From positions 152,697 to 216,696 of the forward strand of contig NZ_CP049245.1 of assembly GCF_011046245.1 (NCBI RefSeq): a stretch of 64,000 nt of DNA, written 5' to 3'. Below are positions 35,648 to 43,140 of this stretch, one piece after another. Under the pieces are notes generated by a model, which saw nothing but the letters and a program-made list of their open reading frames with translations, was not told where the DNA came from and made no database searches. The stretch comes from Allorhizobium pseudoryzae. Its GTDB lineage: Bacteria; Pseudomonadota; Alphaproteobacteria; Rhizobiales; Rhizobiaceae. The first letter of the stretch is position 1, and every line of letters begins with the position of its first letter. The position numbers were made by a program, and so were the translations under genes.

Positions 35648-36838
35648 ATGAAAGTGCGCTCAATCCATCCGTTTCCCGCTCGTATGGCCCCCGATTTGGC
35701 GCTGACTTCACTTGAGCACCTGCCTGTGGGCAGCACTGTCCTTGATCCAATGGTCGGCTCAGGCACGGCCGTACGACAGGCACTGGAGCTCGGACACGAC
35801 GCTATCGGCTTCGACCTTGATCCCCTCGCCGTCCTAATGAGCAGGGCCTGGACCACGGAAGTGGCTGACGAAGATATCGGGAGTGAGCTCGATGCTGTGC
35901 TCGCTGAGGTGGAGAACAGAGGCGGCGATGTTCCCAACCTGGACTGGCAGCAAGACGACGAGACTGCCCAATTCGTGGACTTTTGGTTCCATGAGGCTCA
36001 GCGTGGCGACCTAGCTAGAATTGCCGCCGCTTTAAACGAGCGCGAACGAGGCGAACTGAAATCCGGACGACGTGCGGCACTTAACGTCCTGCGCGTCGCC
36101 TTCAGCCGTATCATCATAACGAAGGAGCAGGGTGCCTCGCTGGCCAGAGATACGTCCCATAGCCGGCCCCATCGCGTGGCGACAGTCTCCGATTACAACG
36201 TCATGCCCAATTTTGAGCGTTCCGTTTCACAGCTGCGCAAGCGTCTGCTCGAGCAACCGCCGAAAGGTCGAGCGCGGATTGGTCAGGGCGATGCTCGGGC
36301 GCTCTCGCTGGATGACGCCAGCGTTGATGCCGTGATCACATCGCCACCGTATCTGAACGCCATCGACTATATGCGAGGTCATCGTATGTCGTTGGTCTGG
36401 TTGGGACACTCAATTCCAAACCTCAGAAATGTGCGGTCCAGCTCGATCGGCGCAGAGCGTTCTGCTGATGCGCATGATCGTCATGCGGAAGTCGAGCACA
36501 TCGCACGCGCTATGCGAGGAGAGGAGCCGATGGTTAAAAGGCTTGAGGGCATCATCGGGCGCTACGCACTTGACTTGATTGTAATGACCTCCGAGGTCGC
36601 CAGGGTATTAAGGCCCGGCGGCAAGGCGACTTTTGTGGTGGGCAACAGTTGCATCAAGGGCAAGTTCATCGACAACGCCAACGGGGTCGCAACCGCCGCG
36701 GAACGCGCTGGGGTAATTGTTTTGGAGAGTAGGGAAAGAGATTTGCCGGCGGCGAACCGCTATCTGCCTGTGTCTGGTGACAGCCTGTCGAAGCGTATGC
36801 GTACGGAAACTGTTATTGTTTGCCAAAAGCCGAAGTGA
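35648..36838 (+). CDS. DNA methyltransferase, second of the divergent pair
   Basis: A 396-residue DNA amino-methyltransferase built like its neighbour: PARMAPDLALTSL (10-22), SAM motif VLDPMVGSGTAVRQALELG (31-49), FDLDPLAVLMSRA, and catalytic TSPPYLNAIDYMRGH (231-245), near the end GKATFVVGNSCIKGKFIDNA. GGAG precedes the ATG. Sequence identity to the first is limited to motifs, so target sequences probably differ. The PIN-domain gene follows after 123 bases on the same strand. Confidence 0.88.
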   Translation: MKVRSIHPFPARMAPDLALTSLEHLPVGSTVLDPMVGSGTAVRQALELGHDAIGFDLDPLAVLMSRAWTTEVADEDIGSELDAVLAEVENRGGDVPNLDWQQDDETAQFVDFWFHEAQRGDLARIAAALNERERGELKSGRRAALNVLRVAFSRIIITKEQGASLARDTSHSRPHRVATVSDYNVMPNFERSVSQLRKRLLEQPPKGRARIGQGDARALSLDDASVDAVITSPPYLNAIDYMRGHRMSLVWLGHSIPNLRNVRSSSIGAERSADAHDRHAEVEHIARAMRGEEPMVKRLEGIIGRYALDLIVMTSEVARVLRPGGKATFVVGNSCIKGKFIDNANGVATAAERAGVIVLESRERDLPAANRYLPVSGDSLSKRMRTETVIVCQKPK

Positions 36839-36961
36839 GCGACATTTGGATTTATCAGACATTGAGCGATAATCGCACCCGCCTCTCGAATCTCGCTACC
36901 TGTTGCCCGTGATCTCGCGGGTAAGGGTGTTTCAAAACTGAAGATTGGTGGAGCTATTGGC

Positions 36962-37582
36962 GTGGCGATAGAAGCGTGGGATCCGAAAAGTAGGCGCTGG
37001 ATTTTATACCAAAGCGAAGCCGAGCATAGCGCCGATTGTCAATCTCACCCCTACGAGAAAATTCCCAGGCGGGTGTTTCTGGACACCAATGTTGTCAACC
37101 TCCTTGTGACGAGCGCGGAGCAAGTCTTCGAGCAGGCTCAGATTTCGGAGGAAGTAGACAATACTCGTGCCGAGGACATTGAGGCGCTTATGCACGTTTT
37201 CCAGGTTGGAGCCCGGGCTCAGTGGGACCTCGTCGCCAGCCAAAAGACTATCGACGAGATTGTCCTTACGCCGAACGTCTCCGACCGCCAGGACCTCCTT
37301 GACTATGCCCTCGAGCTTCTTCAGCCACGCGACGACGATTGTGTTTTCGCGGAGGACTTCGGCCGCCGGCTTATGGGCACTCGTTTTGTCTCAGCATTAC
37401 CGGACCTCGCTGATCAGATGTTGATCGGCAATGCGGTGGGATACGGATGCGATGCATTCTGCACACGAGACCGCCGAACGATTGTAAAGTACCGCGACAA
37501 ACTTCCGCACCTCCCCCTTCGAATTTTGACGCCTTTAGAATGGTGGCGGTGTGTCCGGCCATGGGCCGGACTGTTCGTCTAG
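36962..37582 (+). CDS. PIN-domain nuclease-like protein
   Basis: A 206-residue protein with a PIN fold: first Asp in RVFLDTNVVNLLV (Asp41), a Glu in SQKTIDEIVLTP (Glu99) and the late acids in DLADQMLIGNAVGYGCDAFC plus TRDRRTI (Asp151, Asp164, Asp170). PIN proteins are metal-dependent RNases or DNases; many are toxins. GTG start at 36962 after GGAG. No VapB-type antitoxin gene lies beside it; its partner is the upstream methyltransferase, so it is probably an effector of the same system. Confidence 0.75.
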   Translation: MAIEAWDPKSRRWILYQSEAEHSADCQSHPYEKIPRRVFLDTNVVNLLVTSAEQVFEQAQISEEVDNTRAEDIEALMHVFQVGARAQWDLVASQKTIDEIVLTPNVSDRQDLLDYALELLQPRDDDCVFAEDFGRRLMGTRFVSALPDLADQMLIGNAVGYGCDAFCTRDRRTIVKYRDKLPHLPLRILTPLEWWRCVRPWAGLFV

Positions 37583-37692
37583 AGCGACTGCTGCTTGGCG
37601 ATCCCGCCGGCTAGGTGTCGTGCATCATCGATGCGCCACTTAGCGAGGAATTGACATCCATTGCTTTGCGCCGATAGAAACCGCTGTGCTAG

Positions 37693-38388
37693 TCAGCGTA
37701 CTTGTCGAGCAGAACCGAGCGGGCGAACATCAGCCCCGCATCGCTGGTAGCCGTCCAGCACCATCAGATAGGTTTTGTCTTCCGACCGCAGAAATTGAAC
37801 GCCCGGGATTTTTTTTCTCAGATTGTAGACGAGGGCATCTTTGCGATCCATCGCGACAATGCTTGCGATTGTCTCCTCAAGAATGTCGTTTTCTAGAAGC
37901 CTGTCAAATTGGAACTTGACGAAGTCGAACTCGCGGTCGGTTAGCTTGATGAGCTTTCCGGAGGGAGGCATCAGATCCTTGTCTGTCAGTCGGAGCGTGT
38001 AACCGTTGAGCTCAAGCGTCTTTTGCACGGCAACAGATCTGATCGAAGTGGCGCAGTGTTTGTGGAGGATTTTCACCATGTCATATATGGTAATCTCCCC
38101 TACGAAAACGTCGTTAAATACCCGAACAAACTCTTCATAGTGCACAAGTTCGGGCTCATTTTTGAAGTAGAGAAATACCTTCCTCGTACCGACCGTATTC
38201 CGTAACGTCCTAAACTCGCTGAAGTCGCGTGATGCTAGAAAGCATATGATATCCTCTCGAATGATTGCGGCTTTGACGTCGGAGATCTCGCGCGTTTGTT
38301 CGAGAGCCACACCCTTTGTCGCTGCGTATTCAAGCGCTGCAGCTGCAATCAGAACTTTCTCGTCACTTGCCACGAGTATCTTTTTCAT
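37693..38388 (-). CDS. Winged-helix regulator with a degenerate receiver domain
   Basis: A 231-residue protein. Residues 1-115 have a receiver-like strand/helix order (MKKILVASDEKVLIAAAALE, VFLYFKNEPELVHYEEFVRV), but no phosphoacceptor Asp is evident in the expected place. Residues about 120-215 look like an OmpR-type winged helix (LNGYTLRLTDKDLMPPSGKL, LTDREFDFVKFQFDRLL, LVYNLRKKIPGVQF). GGAG precedes the ATG. It overlaps the preceding small membrane-protein gene by 26 bases and probably belongs to the ATP-grasp operon as its regulator. Confidence 0.62.
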   Translation of the reverse strand: MKKILVASDEKVLIAAAALEYAATKGVALEQTREISDVKAAIIREDIICFLASRDFSEFRTLRNTVGTRKVFLYFKNEPELVHYEEFVRVFNDVFVGEITIYDMVKILHKHCATSIRSVAVQKTLELNGYTLRLTDKDLMPPSGKLIKLTDREFDFVKFQFDRLLENDILEETIASIVAMDRKDALVYNLRKKIPGVQFLRSEDKTYLMVLDGYQRCGADVRPLGSARQVR

Positions 38389-38536
38389 ACTTGCTCCAAG
38401 GTGTTTGGTGATAGAGCGCGCCGACCATGGTCAGCGCCGCTATGGGGATGGCTTGCCCACCGATAAACCACCAGGCAGACATGCCGAATATCAGTGCAAT
38501 TAGTGCAATCGTAAATTTCATGATCTCCGGGCGCAC
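38363..38536 (-). CDS. Small membrane protein (57 aa)
   Basis: From GTG 38536, six bases after AAGGAG, the product is MRPEIMKFTIALIALIFGMS followed by AWWFIGGQAIPIAALTMVGA and a polar tail (LYHQTPWSKYEKDTRGK). Two adjoining hydrophobic segments make a helical hairpin. It overlaps the next gene out of frame. ATG 38521 is an alternative start. Size and place next to a peptide-modifying enzyme fit an export, immunity or sensing helper, but this is guesswork. Confidence 0.6.
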   Translation of the reverse strand: MRPEIMKFTIALIALIFGMSAWWFIGGQAIPIAALTMVGALYHQTPWSKYEKDTRGK

Positions 38537-38645
38537 GCGACACTCCTTATTCGAGTAGCCTTGGACGCTTTTATAATCTCATTGGAATCTTAACCGAAGC
38601 TTACCAAAATGAGAGGACGAAAGATGGGTTGACGCCAATGATGAG

Positions 38646-38872
38646 TCAGACAGATGACTTGGTCACGACGATCTCCATGTCGCCCGGGAAACGGAAGATC
38701 TCTCCCGGAAGGAGATGGTCGTCTTTTACCAGGGGGAGAAGTTCGCCGTCGATTGGCGGGCGTCAGTTCTGCGGTCAATGCTGGTGCGTCCAGCATGGCG
38801 TAGTATCGATCCTCGGCCTCTGCAGGCGGAATACGATCTCCTACCGACTATGTTGACGATCTGAATTTTCAC
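38646..38872 (-). pseudogene. Frameshifted small gene between ATP-grasp and membrane-protein genes
   Basis: Following the minus strand and switching frame twice yields a continuous-looking 70-75 residue protein: VKIQIVNIVG, then DRIPPAEAEDRYYAMLDAPA (LTAEL), then RPPIDGELLPLVKDDHLLPG and EIFRFPGDMEIVVTKSSV with a TGA at 38646-38648. One base is extra near 38760 and one discrepancy lies near 38845. It may be a decayed accessory protein or a real small gene affected by sequence error. Not recognised. Confidence 0.4.
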
Positions 38873-38940
38873 TTCCGGACTTCTGCAACGTCGACAAGGG
38901 GCGAAGGCGAGGATGGGCAGTTCTTTCGTCTGTCCGGGCG

Positions 38941-39999
38941 TTATTCGATATGCGTCGCCCAGTCTGCAGCCGCTTCGTAAATGGGGACGTCGATCTTCTC
39001 TGCGAATAGGTCTTGCATAGACTGACAGGCACTAGGCGCTGCGGGCTCGATGTTAACCTCTAAGCTTGTCGCGAATGACTCTGCGTAGTTGCAGAATGAT
39101 TTGAGAATCTCACCTGCGAAAATGCCGTCGAGATACAGGAACTGCCCCATCGGATTGCATTCAAGGAAGACGGGTTCGCCATGCTTGTCTTCGCGGACAT
39201 CAAAGGTCGCGTATGAGAGGCCAAGGGCTCGCATCAACGTGCGAAGCTTGGCCGCAAGCGTCGGTTCGAGCGGGACCGCTTCCCGTTTCAATGCGAGGTC
39301 AATCCGCACGTCGGCAGGATAGCGGGACTTTGACAGATCTGCTCTTGCAGCAAAACCATGATTGCCAAAAAGCGTGACCCGGTACTCGGCATCGCCACCG
39401 ATATATTCTTGATAGATGGCAGGCATGAAACGCGCATGGCGGATTTGGTCGATAAGCGCTCCAGTAAGTCTGCGGCAGGGTTGCCAAACGGATTCGGTGC
39501 CGGTGAACATCTTGAAAATTACGCCCTCCGGATGATGCTCAAGAAAGCGTTCCACCTCGGTCGGATCATTGGTCCATACAGTCTCCGGTACCCGGAGGCC
39601 TACGTTTCGCGCCACGCCAAATTGCCGCACTTTCTGCTGAGCCGACCGCTGAGCGTCAAACGGATTGCACCAATGGCCTGGGGAGCCGACGCCTAGCGCT
39701 CCAGTCCAAAACTCCTCAATCTCAGCCTCCTGAACAGCGACAAATTTCGGGGCTGTGTGTTCAAAGGCTTGTACGCGCGGCCTTCGGTTCCACCAAAAAC
39801 CGGTTTCATCGAACCGAACCTGCTTTCCGTGTCTCGTTAAAATGGACAGGGAGCCGCCTTGATTTCGCTTTACGACAAAATCGCTGCCAGTACGCCCGAT
39901 ATCAAGCATGAAAACATTCGCGCTGGCAGAAAGAGATGACAGTACCGCGAGCGCATGCTCGTCAGCGCGATGGCTCAGGATGACAATGCTTGGATTCAC
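38941..39999 (-). CDS. ATP-grasp peptide ligase of the MvdC/MvdD (graspetide) type
   Basis: A 352-residue ATP-grasp enzyme with features of the microviridin/graspetide ligases that form ester or amide cross-links in a precursor peptide: WWNRRPRV near the N-terminus (69-76), HWCNPFDAQRSAQQKVRQFG, GLRVPETVWTNDPTEVERFL, Lys163 in IFKMF, YQEYIGGDAEYRVTLFG and the metal/ATP motif FLECNPMGQFLYLDG (278-292). The start overlaps the stop of the small upstream gene (ATGA). Many graspetide loci carry such a ligase beside a small precursor gene, but no canonical precursor is present. Confidence 0.8.
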   Translation of the reverse strand: MNPSIVILSHRADEHALAVLSSLSASANVFMLDIGRTGSDFVVKRNQGGSLSILTRHGKQVRFDETGFWWNRRPRVQAFEHTAPKFVAVQEAEIEEFWTGALGVGSPGHWCNPFDAQRSAQQKVRQFGVARNVGLRVPETVWTNDPTEVERFLEHHPEGVIFKMFTGTESVWQPCRRLTGALIDQIRHARFMPAIYQEYIGGDAEYRVTLFGNHGFAARADLSKSRYPADVRIDLALKREAVPLEPTLAAKLRTLMRALGLSYATFDVREDKHGEPVFLECNPMGQFLYLDGIFAGEILKSFCNYAESFATSLEVNIEPAAPSACQSMQDLFAEKIDVPIYEAAADWATHIE

Positions 40000-40292
40000 G
40001 AGAGATCGTCGCGGCTCTTGCTGATGGTCCCGCCGTCATCCACCCACTTCAAAACGGAATCCACGGTGACGTCTAGACCTCTGAGCGCGGCCCCAGTTAC
40101 CTCGATCGTCACATTGGCATCGGCGGGAATTGCATAGCGCCGTAACTCGCCGCTTGCATCTACGCTGGATGAAGTCACCACATCTGACTCATTGAAGCAA
40201 AGCACGTCGCCCTTCGGCGTCACGATTCTCACGATGCCCGATTTTTCTTCACCCTTCAAAAGGCTGCCGAGAATTACTGTAAGTGGTCCCAT
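39996..40292 (-). CDS. Small protein upstream of the ATP-grasp ligase (candidate substrate)
   Basis: From ATG 40292, preceded by GAAGGGGGAAG, the product is 98 residues: MGPLTVILGSLLKGEEKSGI, then VRIVTPKGDVLCFNESDVVT and a C-terminal part rich in Asp, Ser, Thr and Lys (LKWVDDGGTISKSRDDLS). An acceptor/donor-rich tail next to a graspetide-type ligase is what a precursor would show, though the body also looks like a folded beta protein. A longer frame (to 40472) lacks a better start. The stop overlaps the ligase start. Confidence 0.55.
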   Translation of the reverse strand: MGPLTVILGSLLKGEEKSGIVRIVTPKGDVLCFNESDVVTSSSVDASGELRRYAIPADANVTIEVTGAALRGLDVTVDSVLKWVDDGGTISKSRDDLS

Positions 40293-40824
40293 GTCTTCCC
40301 CCTTCCCATGTTTGGAAGAATAAGATGACGCGGTGAGGACGCGCTGTCTACGGCTATTTGCAATCTTGAGCTGAGGTCGCCGCCTTTTGCGAGGCAGAGT
40401 GTGCGTCAGGAAACAGGATACTGTTTGGAGGCGGATGGTACGGCGGCCTGCCGTACCGCGATGGAAGTCCAAGATGTAGTTAACATGAAGCTATGAAATT
40501 AGGACGTTGGTTTTTGTCCGCAGAGTTTTTGGTTCAAGAGCTTAGGACCATGGCCAAGCCTCGGAGGCAGGCGTACAGCTTACTCACCAGCGTGAGAAAC
40601 TCACGGATTTGGAAGAAGTTTGGGACAAGAAGGGCTCAGTTGCTGTTGTTCCCAACTCCGTCGTATCGGCTATCAAAACCGGCAACGCTTTCAGGCTTCC
40701 GAACGGCGAGCGCGTGCTGCGCGCTGACGTACGGGAGCAATCATACGCGACCCTATGGGCGGGCGGCGGCGGGCCAAAATTTGGGTATCGAGAGGCGCCA
40801 CATAACCGAAGAGCTGTCCTCTGT
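40293..40824. other. Gap with a possible plus-strand coding remnant
   Basis: Between the ATP-grasp operon and the next minus-strand gene. In one plus-strand frame (40546-40800) the translation ASEAGVQLTHQREKLTDLEE, KKGSVAVVPNSVVSAIKTGN, FRLPNGERVLRADVREQSY looks protein-like but has no ATG/GTG start, only a TTG at 40609, and runs into the opposite strand of the neighbour. Possibly a truncated gene end. Confidence 0.35.
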
Positions 40825-42138
40825 TTAGGCTGCCTCAAGCCGTTGCTCGAGATTCTCGAATTGAAGAACGCCCTTATAGGCAAGCAACGACGTGATGACA
40901 GACTCTCTCACATGGAATTTCTGCGCCGCGCCTGCGATCTGCACATCAGACGGTGCACTCATGTCGATGCTGTCCTTGAGCGCATCGTACGGACAAAGCA
41001 GGCTTTGTGCAAAGGCACGCTGAAACTTCTGCCGATCCGTTTTGGCGCGGCTGACCAAGCCAAACTTCGCATCACCGCTCCAAATTGCATCACCCAACAT
41101 GCGGGCGAGTTCGAAGCGGCGATCCTTCTGATGGGTTGTTTGCAGCGCAACCTTATTGAGTTCGCCTTTTCCCATGAGCCTGGCGGCATAGGGCAGGTCG
41201 GCAGCGATGGCGCGAGCGTCTTTGATCGTCTGCCAATTTACGTTCAGAATTTGCGCGAAATCCTGGTTTAACAGAGGTGTTGATCGGAGGCCAAGCTTCT
41301 GTCGCACATTTGCGGCTGCCGCTTCTGCCAGCTGCCACGGATGCGAATTGGATGCACTCGCGTCAATGTTCACTCCCTCGATTACAGCGAAATCTAATTG
41401 CAGGGGAGAGCTTTGCGTCGCCTCGATCGCTGTTGACAATGTGGATGCTGACTGCGCCCCAGGTGAAGAAGCGGCGGCTTCCTCGATGCCGCTTTCGCCA
41501 ACCAAGGATTCAAGCTCGATAAGATGCTCCAACAGGTTTTCAGGAGCGGAATCGATGTTGTAGCCGAGCGCCGCCTCAAGCCTCCGCCAGCCGGCGAAGT
41601 CTGGATCTGCCCTCTCGTCTCGCCACCTCGCGACGCGGGCCTTCAACTCCTCACCGCTCGCGCGGTTTCCATGATGATCGATAACTTTCGAAAAGAACCG
41701 TTCTAATTCGTCGTCAAAATCGCGCCCGATCACAGATCCAGGCAACACCTCGAGAAACTGTTGTGCCCCGACATTGCTGCGAGGCCCTACACTCGGCGCG
41801 AAAATGACCCTCTCACCGCTCCCGTAAATCATGGCGGGCGGCCACAGCAGACCGGCACCTACAGATGTCATGTCGTGGCTTAGTCGCCAATCGACCGAGG
41901 GGTATCGCGGGTCGTGGAGCGTCTCGTATCTCAGGCGCCACGCATTCTCGACGAACCAAAGAGCCAGAGTGGTAGCTGAGGCGCGGAAGAAATCGCGATT
42001 GGTCCCCTGCTCGAAATCGGCGACTCTTGTCAGGATGTTATAGCCAAGCCGAATCCCGATCTCGGCAACTTCCTCGTCACTTTTGTTGCGCAACGGCGGC
42101 CAGGTCGTGGAAAGCTCAAAGAACCGACGATCGCTCAT
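40825..42138 (-). CDS. Uncharacterised protein with an ImmA/IrrE-like C-terminal pattern
   Basis: A 437-residue protein (MSDRRFFELSTTWPPLRNKS). The C-terminal part, RQKFQRAFAQSLLCPYDALK followed by DVQIAGAAQKFHVRESVITS and LLAYKGVL, resembles the tail of ImmA/IrrE-type proteins, where FAxxLLxP and a helix-turn-helix-like segment occur. The zinc protease HExxH motif is not seen, so enzymatic activity is doubtful. It begins on the stop of the gene upstream (ATGA) and likely works with it. Confidence 0.5.
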   Translation of the reverse strand: MSDRRFFELSTTWPPLRNKSDEEVAEIGIRLGYNILTRVADFEQGTNRDFFRASATTLALWFVENAWRLRYETLHDPRYPSVDWRLSHDMTSVGAGLLWPPAMIYGSGERVIFAPSVGPRSNVGAQQFLEVLPGSVIGRDFDDELERFFSKVIDHHGNRASGEELKARVARWRDERADPDFAGWRRLEAALGYNIDSAPENLLEHLIELESLVGESGIEEAAASSPGAQSASTLSTAIEATQSSPLQLDFAVIEGVNIDASASNSHPWQLAEAAAANVRQKLGLRSTPLLNQDFAQILNVNWQTIKDARAIAADLPYAARLMGKGELNKVALQTTHQKDRRFELARMLGDAIWSGDAKFGLVSRAKTDRQKFQRAFAQSLLCPYDALKDSIDMSAPSDVQIAGAAQKFHVRESVITSLLAYKGVLQFENLEQRLEAA

Positions 42139-42671
42139 TTATATTTCACCTGGGCAGCCTGCATTGAAACTAAAGCATTCGGATAGGAGAGTAGCTCACT
42201 CGCCGTCAAGTTGGAAATCCATTCCTCGAAGCGCGCGATCACAAGACGTGCGAGCGCGTCAGATGGAAGTAGCGGGTAAGCATGGTAATTCGCTTGGCCT
42301 GGAATGGTAATCCGAGCTTCGTAGATCCAGCCATTCAAGTCGACCGTCCAGAGCATACTAGGATCGCCTTGGCTATCGTTTTCTCCCCAAAGGCCGGCCA
42401 TGATGCCAAGCGTCAACAAGCCCCTGATGCGCGGCACGTCCGCCGGCTGGAACCCTGCATGGTCATCGCAGAGGACTCGATCTGGAGAGCCGCCTTGATA
42501 AGCTGGTAGTCCATAAGCATGTGGATGCGCCTTATGCTTGGAATATGGCGCATAAGTTGCGCGCTGGGAGAGGTCGGCTCGTTCCTGTGCCGACGGTGAA
42601 GCCCGAAGGCCCCGCTTGGGGTTGTCACTGGATCGTTCGATCTCTCGGGCAGGAGGACGCTTTCGGCTCAT
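42135..42671 (-). CDS. Uncharacterised partner of the ImmA-like gene
   Basis: A 178-residue protein starting MSRKRPPAREIERSSDNPKR at ATG 42671 after AAAAGGATG; a longer frame to 42773 has a less likely start. The first half is basic and probably disordered (PSAQERADLSQRATYAPYSK), the second half is a folded domain (WTVDLNGWIYEARITIPGQA, LARLVIARFEEWISNLTASE). No family recognised. It is the upstream gene of a two-gene operon. Confidence 0.58.
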   Translation of the reverse strand: MSRKRPPAREIERSSDNPKRGLRASPSAQERADLSQRATYAPYSKHKAHPHAYGLPAYQGGSPDRVLCDDHAGFQPADVPRIRGLLTLGIMAGLWGENDSQGDPSMLWTVDLNGWIYEARITIPGQANYHAYPLLPSDALARLVIARFEEWISNLTASELLSYPNALVSMQAAQVKYK

Positions 42672-43140
42672 AAGCATCCTTTTAAGCAGGTTTCCGACGC
42701 CTGCAACCGCGCAATGCACGCAAAAATTAAAAATAGTTTCGCTGGCGTGGGCCTTTGAAAGCTCGTGTATCAAGCCTCAAGCGGCAACCCGCATCAGATA
42801 TCAGAGCTCTCCCATCGCGGTTTTGCAACCGATGCATTCGCCGGCGCAACGGAACAACTATTCCTCAACGTAATGGACCTAACATATCGTGTAAAAATCG
42901 GCAAGTTTCAATGGCTTGGCTTCCGAAACTTGGTGCCGTGGATTCGAATCCCTTCAAGGCGTTATTGGTGACTCTATGTTGGGGAATCGAGGCCAGTTGC
43001 AAAATTGTAGAATTGAAGCGGAGATGTTTCGCCTTCTCCGGCGGCGGAACTGACCATCCCAACTTTCAGAAGGAGATAGACTGGTAATGCGGCATGCATT
43101 CCCGGTCTATTCCAAAGCACCAACTGGGCAGTTCTGCCTT
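42672..43140. other. Gap between the island and the metabolic region
   Basis: About 470 bases. No convincing gene. A stretch GTGGATTCGAATCCCTTC (42938-42955) superficially resembles a tRNA T-arm, but its stem does not pair and the rest of a tRNA is absent. It might still mark the island boundary. Confidence 0.4.

Noticed and set aside
42938..42955. tRNA-like T-arm sequence GTGGATTCGAATCCCTTC
   Set aside because: The flanking bases do not form a five-pair T stem and no acceptor, D or anticodon arm precedes it; the centre is just the palindrome GGATTCGAATCC.
37583..43140. CRISPR array or retron within the accessory island
   Set aside because: No regularly spaced direct repeats and no reverse transcriptase or cas gene was seen in this stretch.
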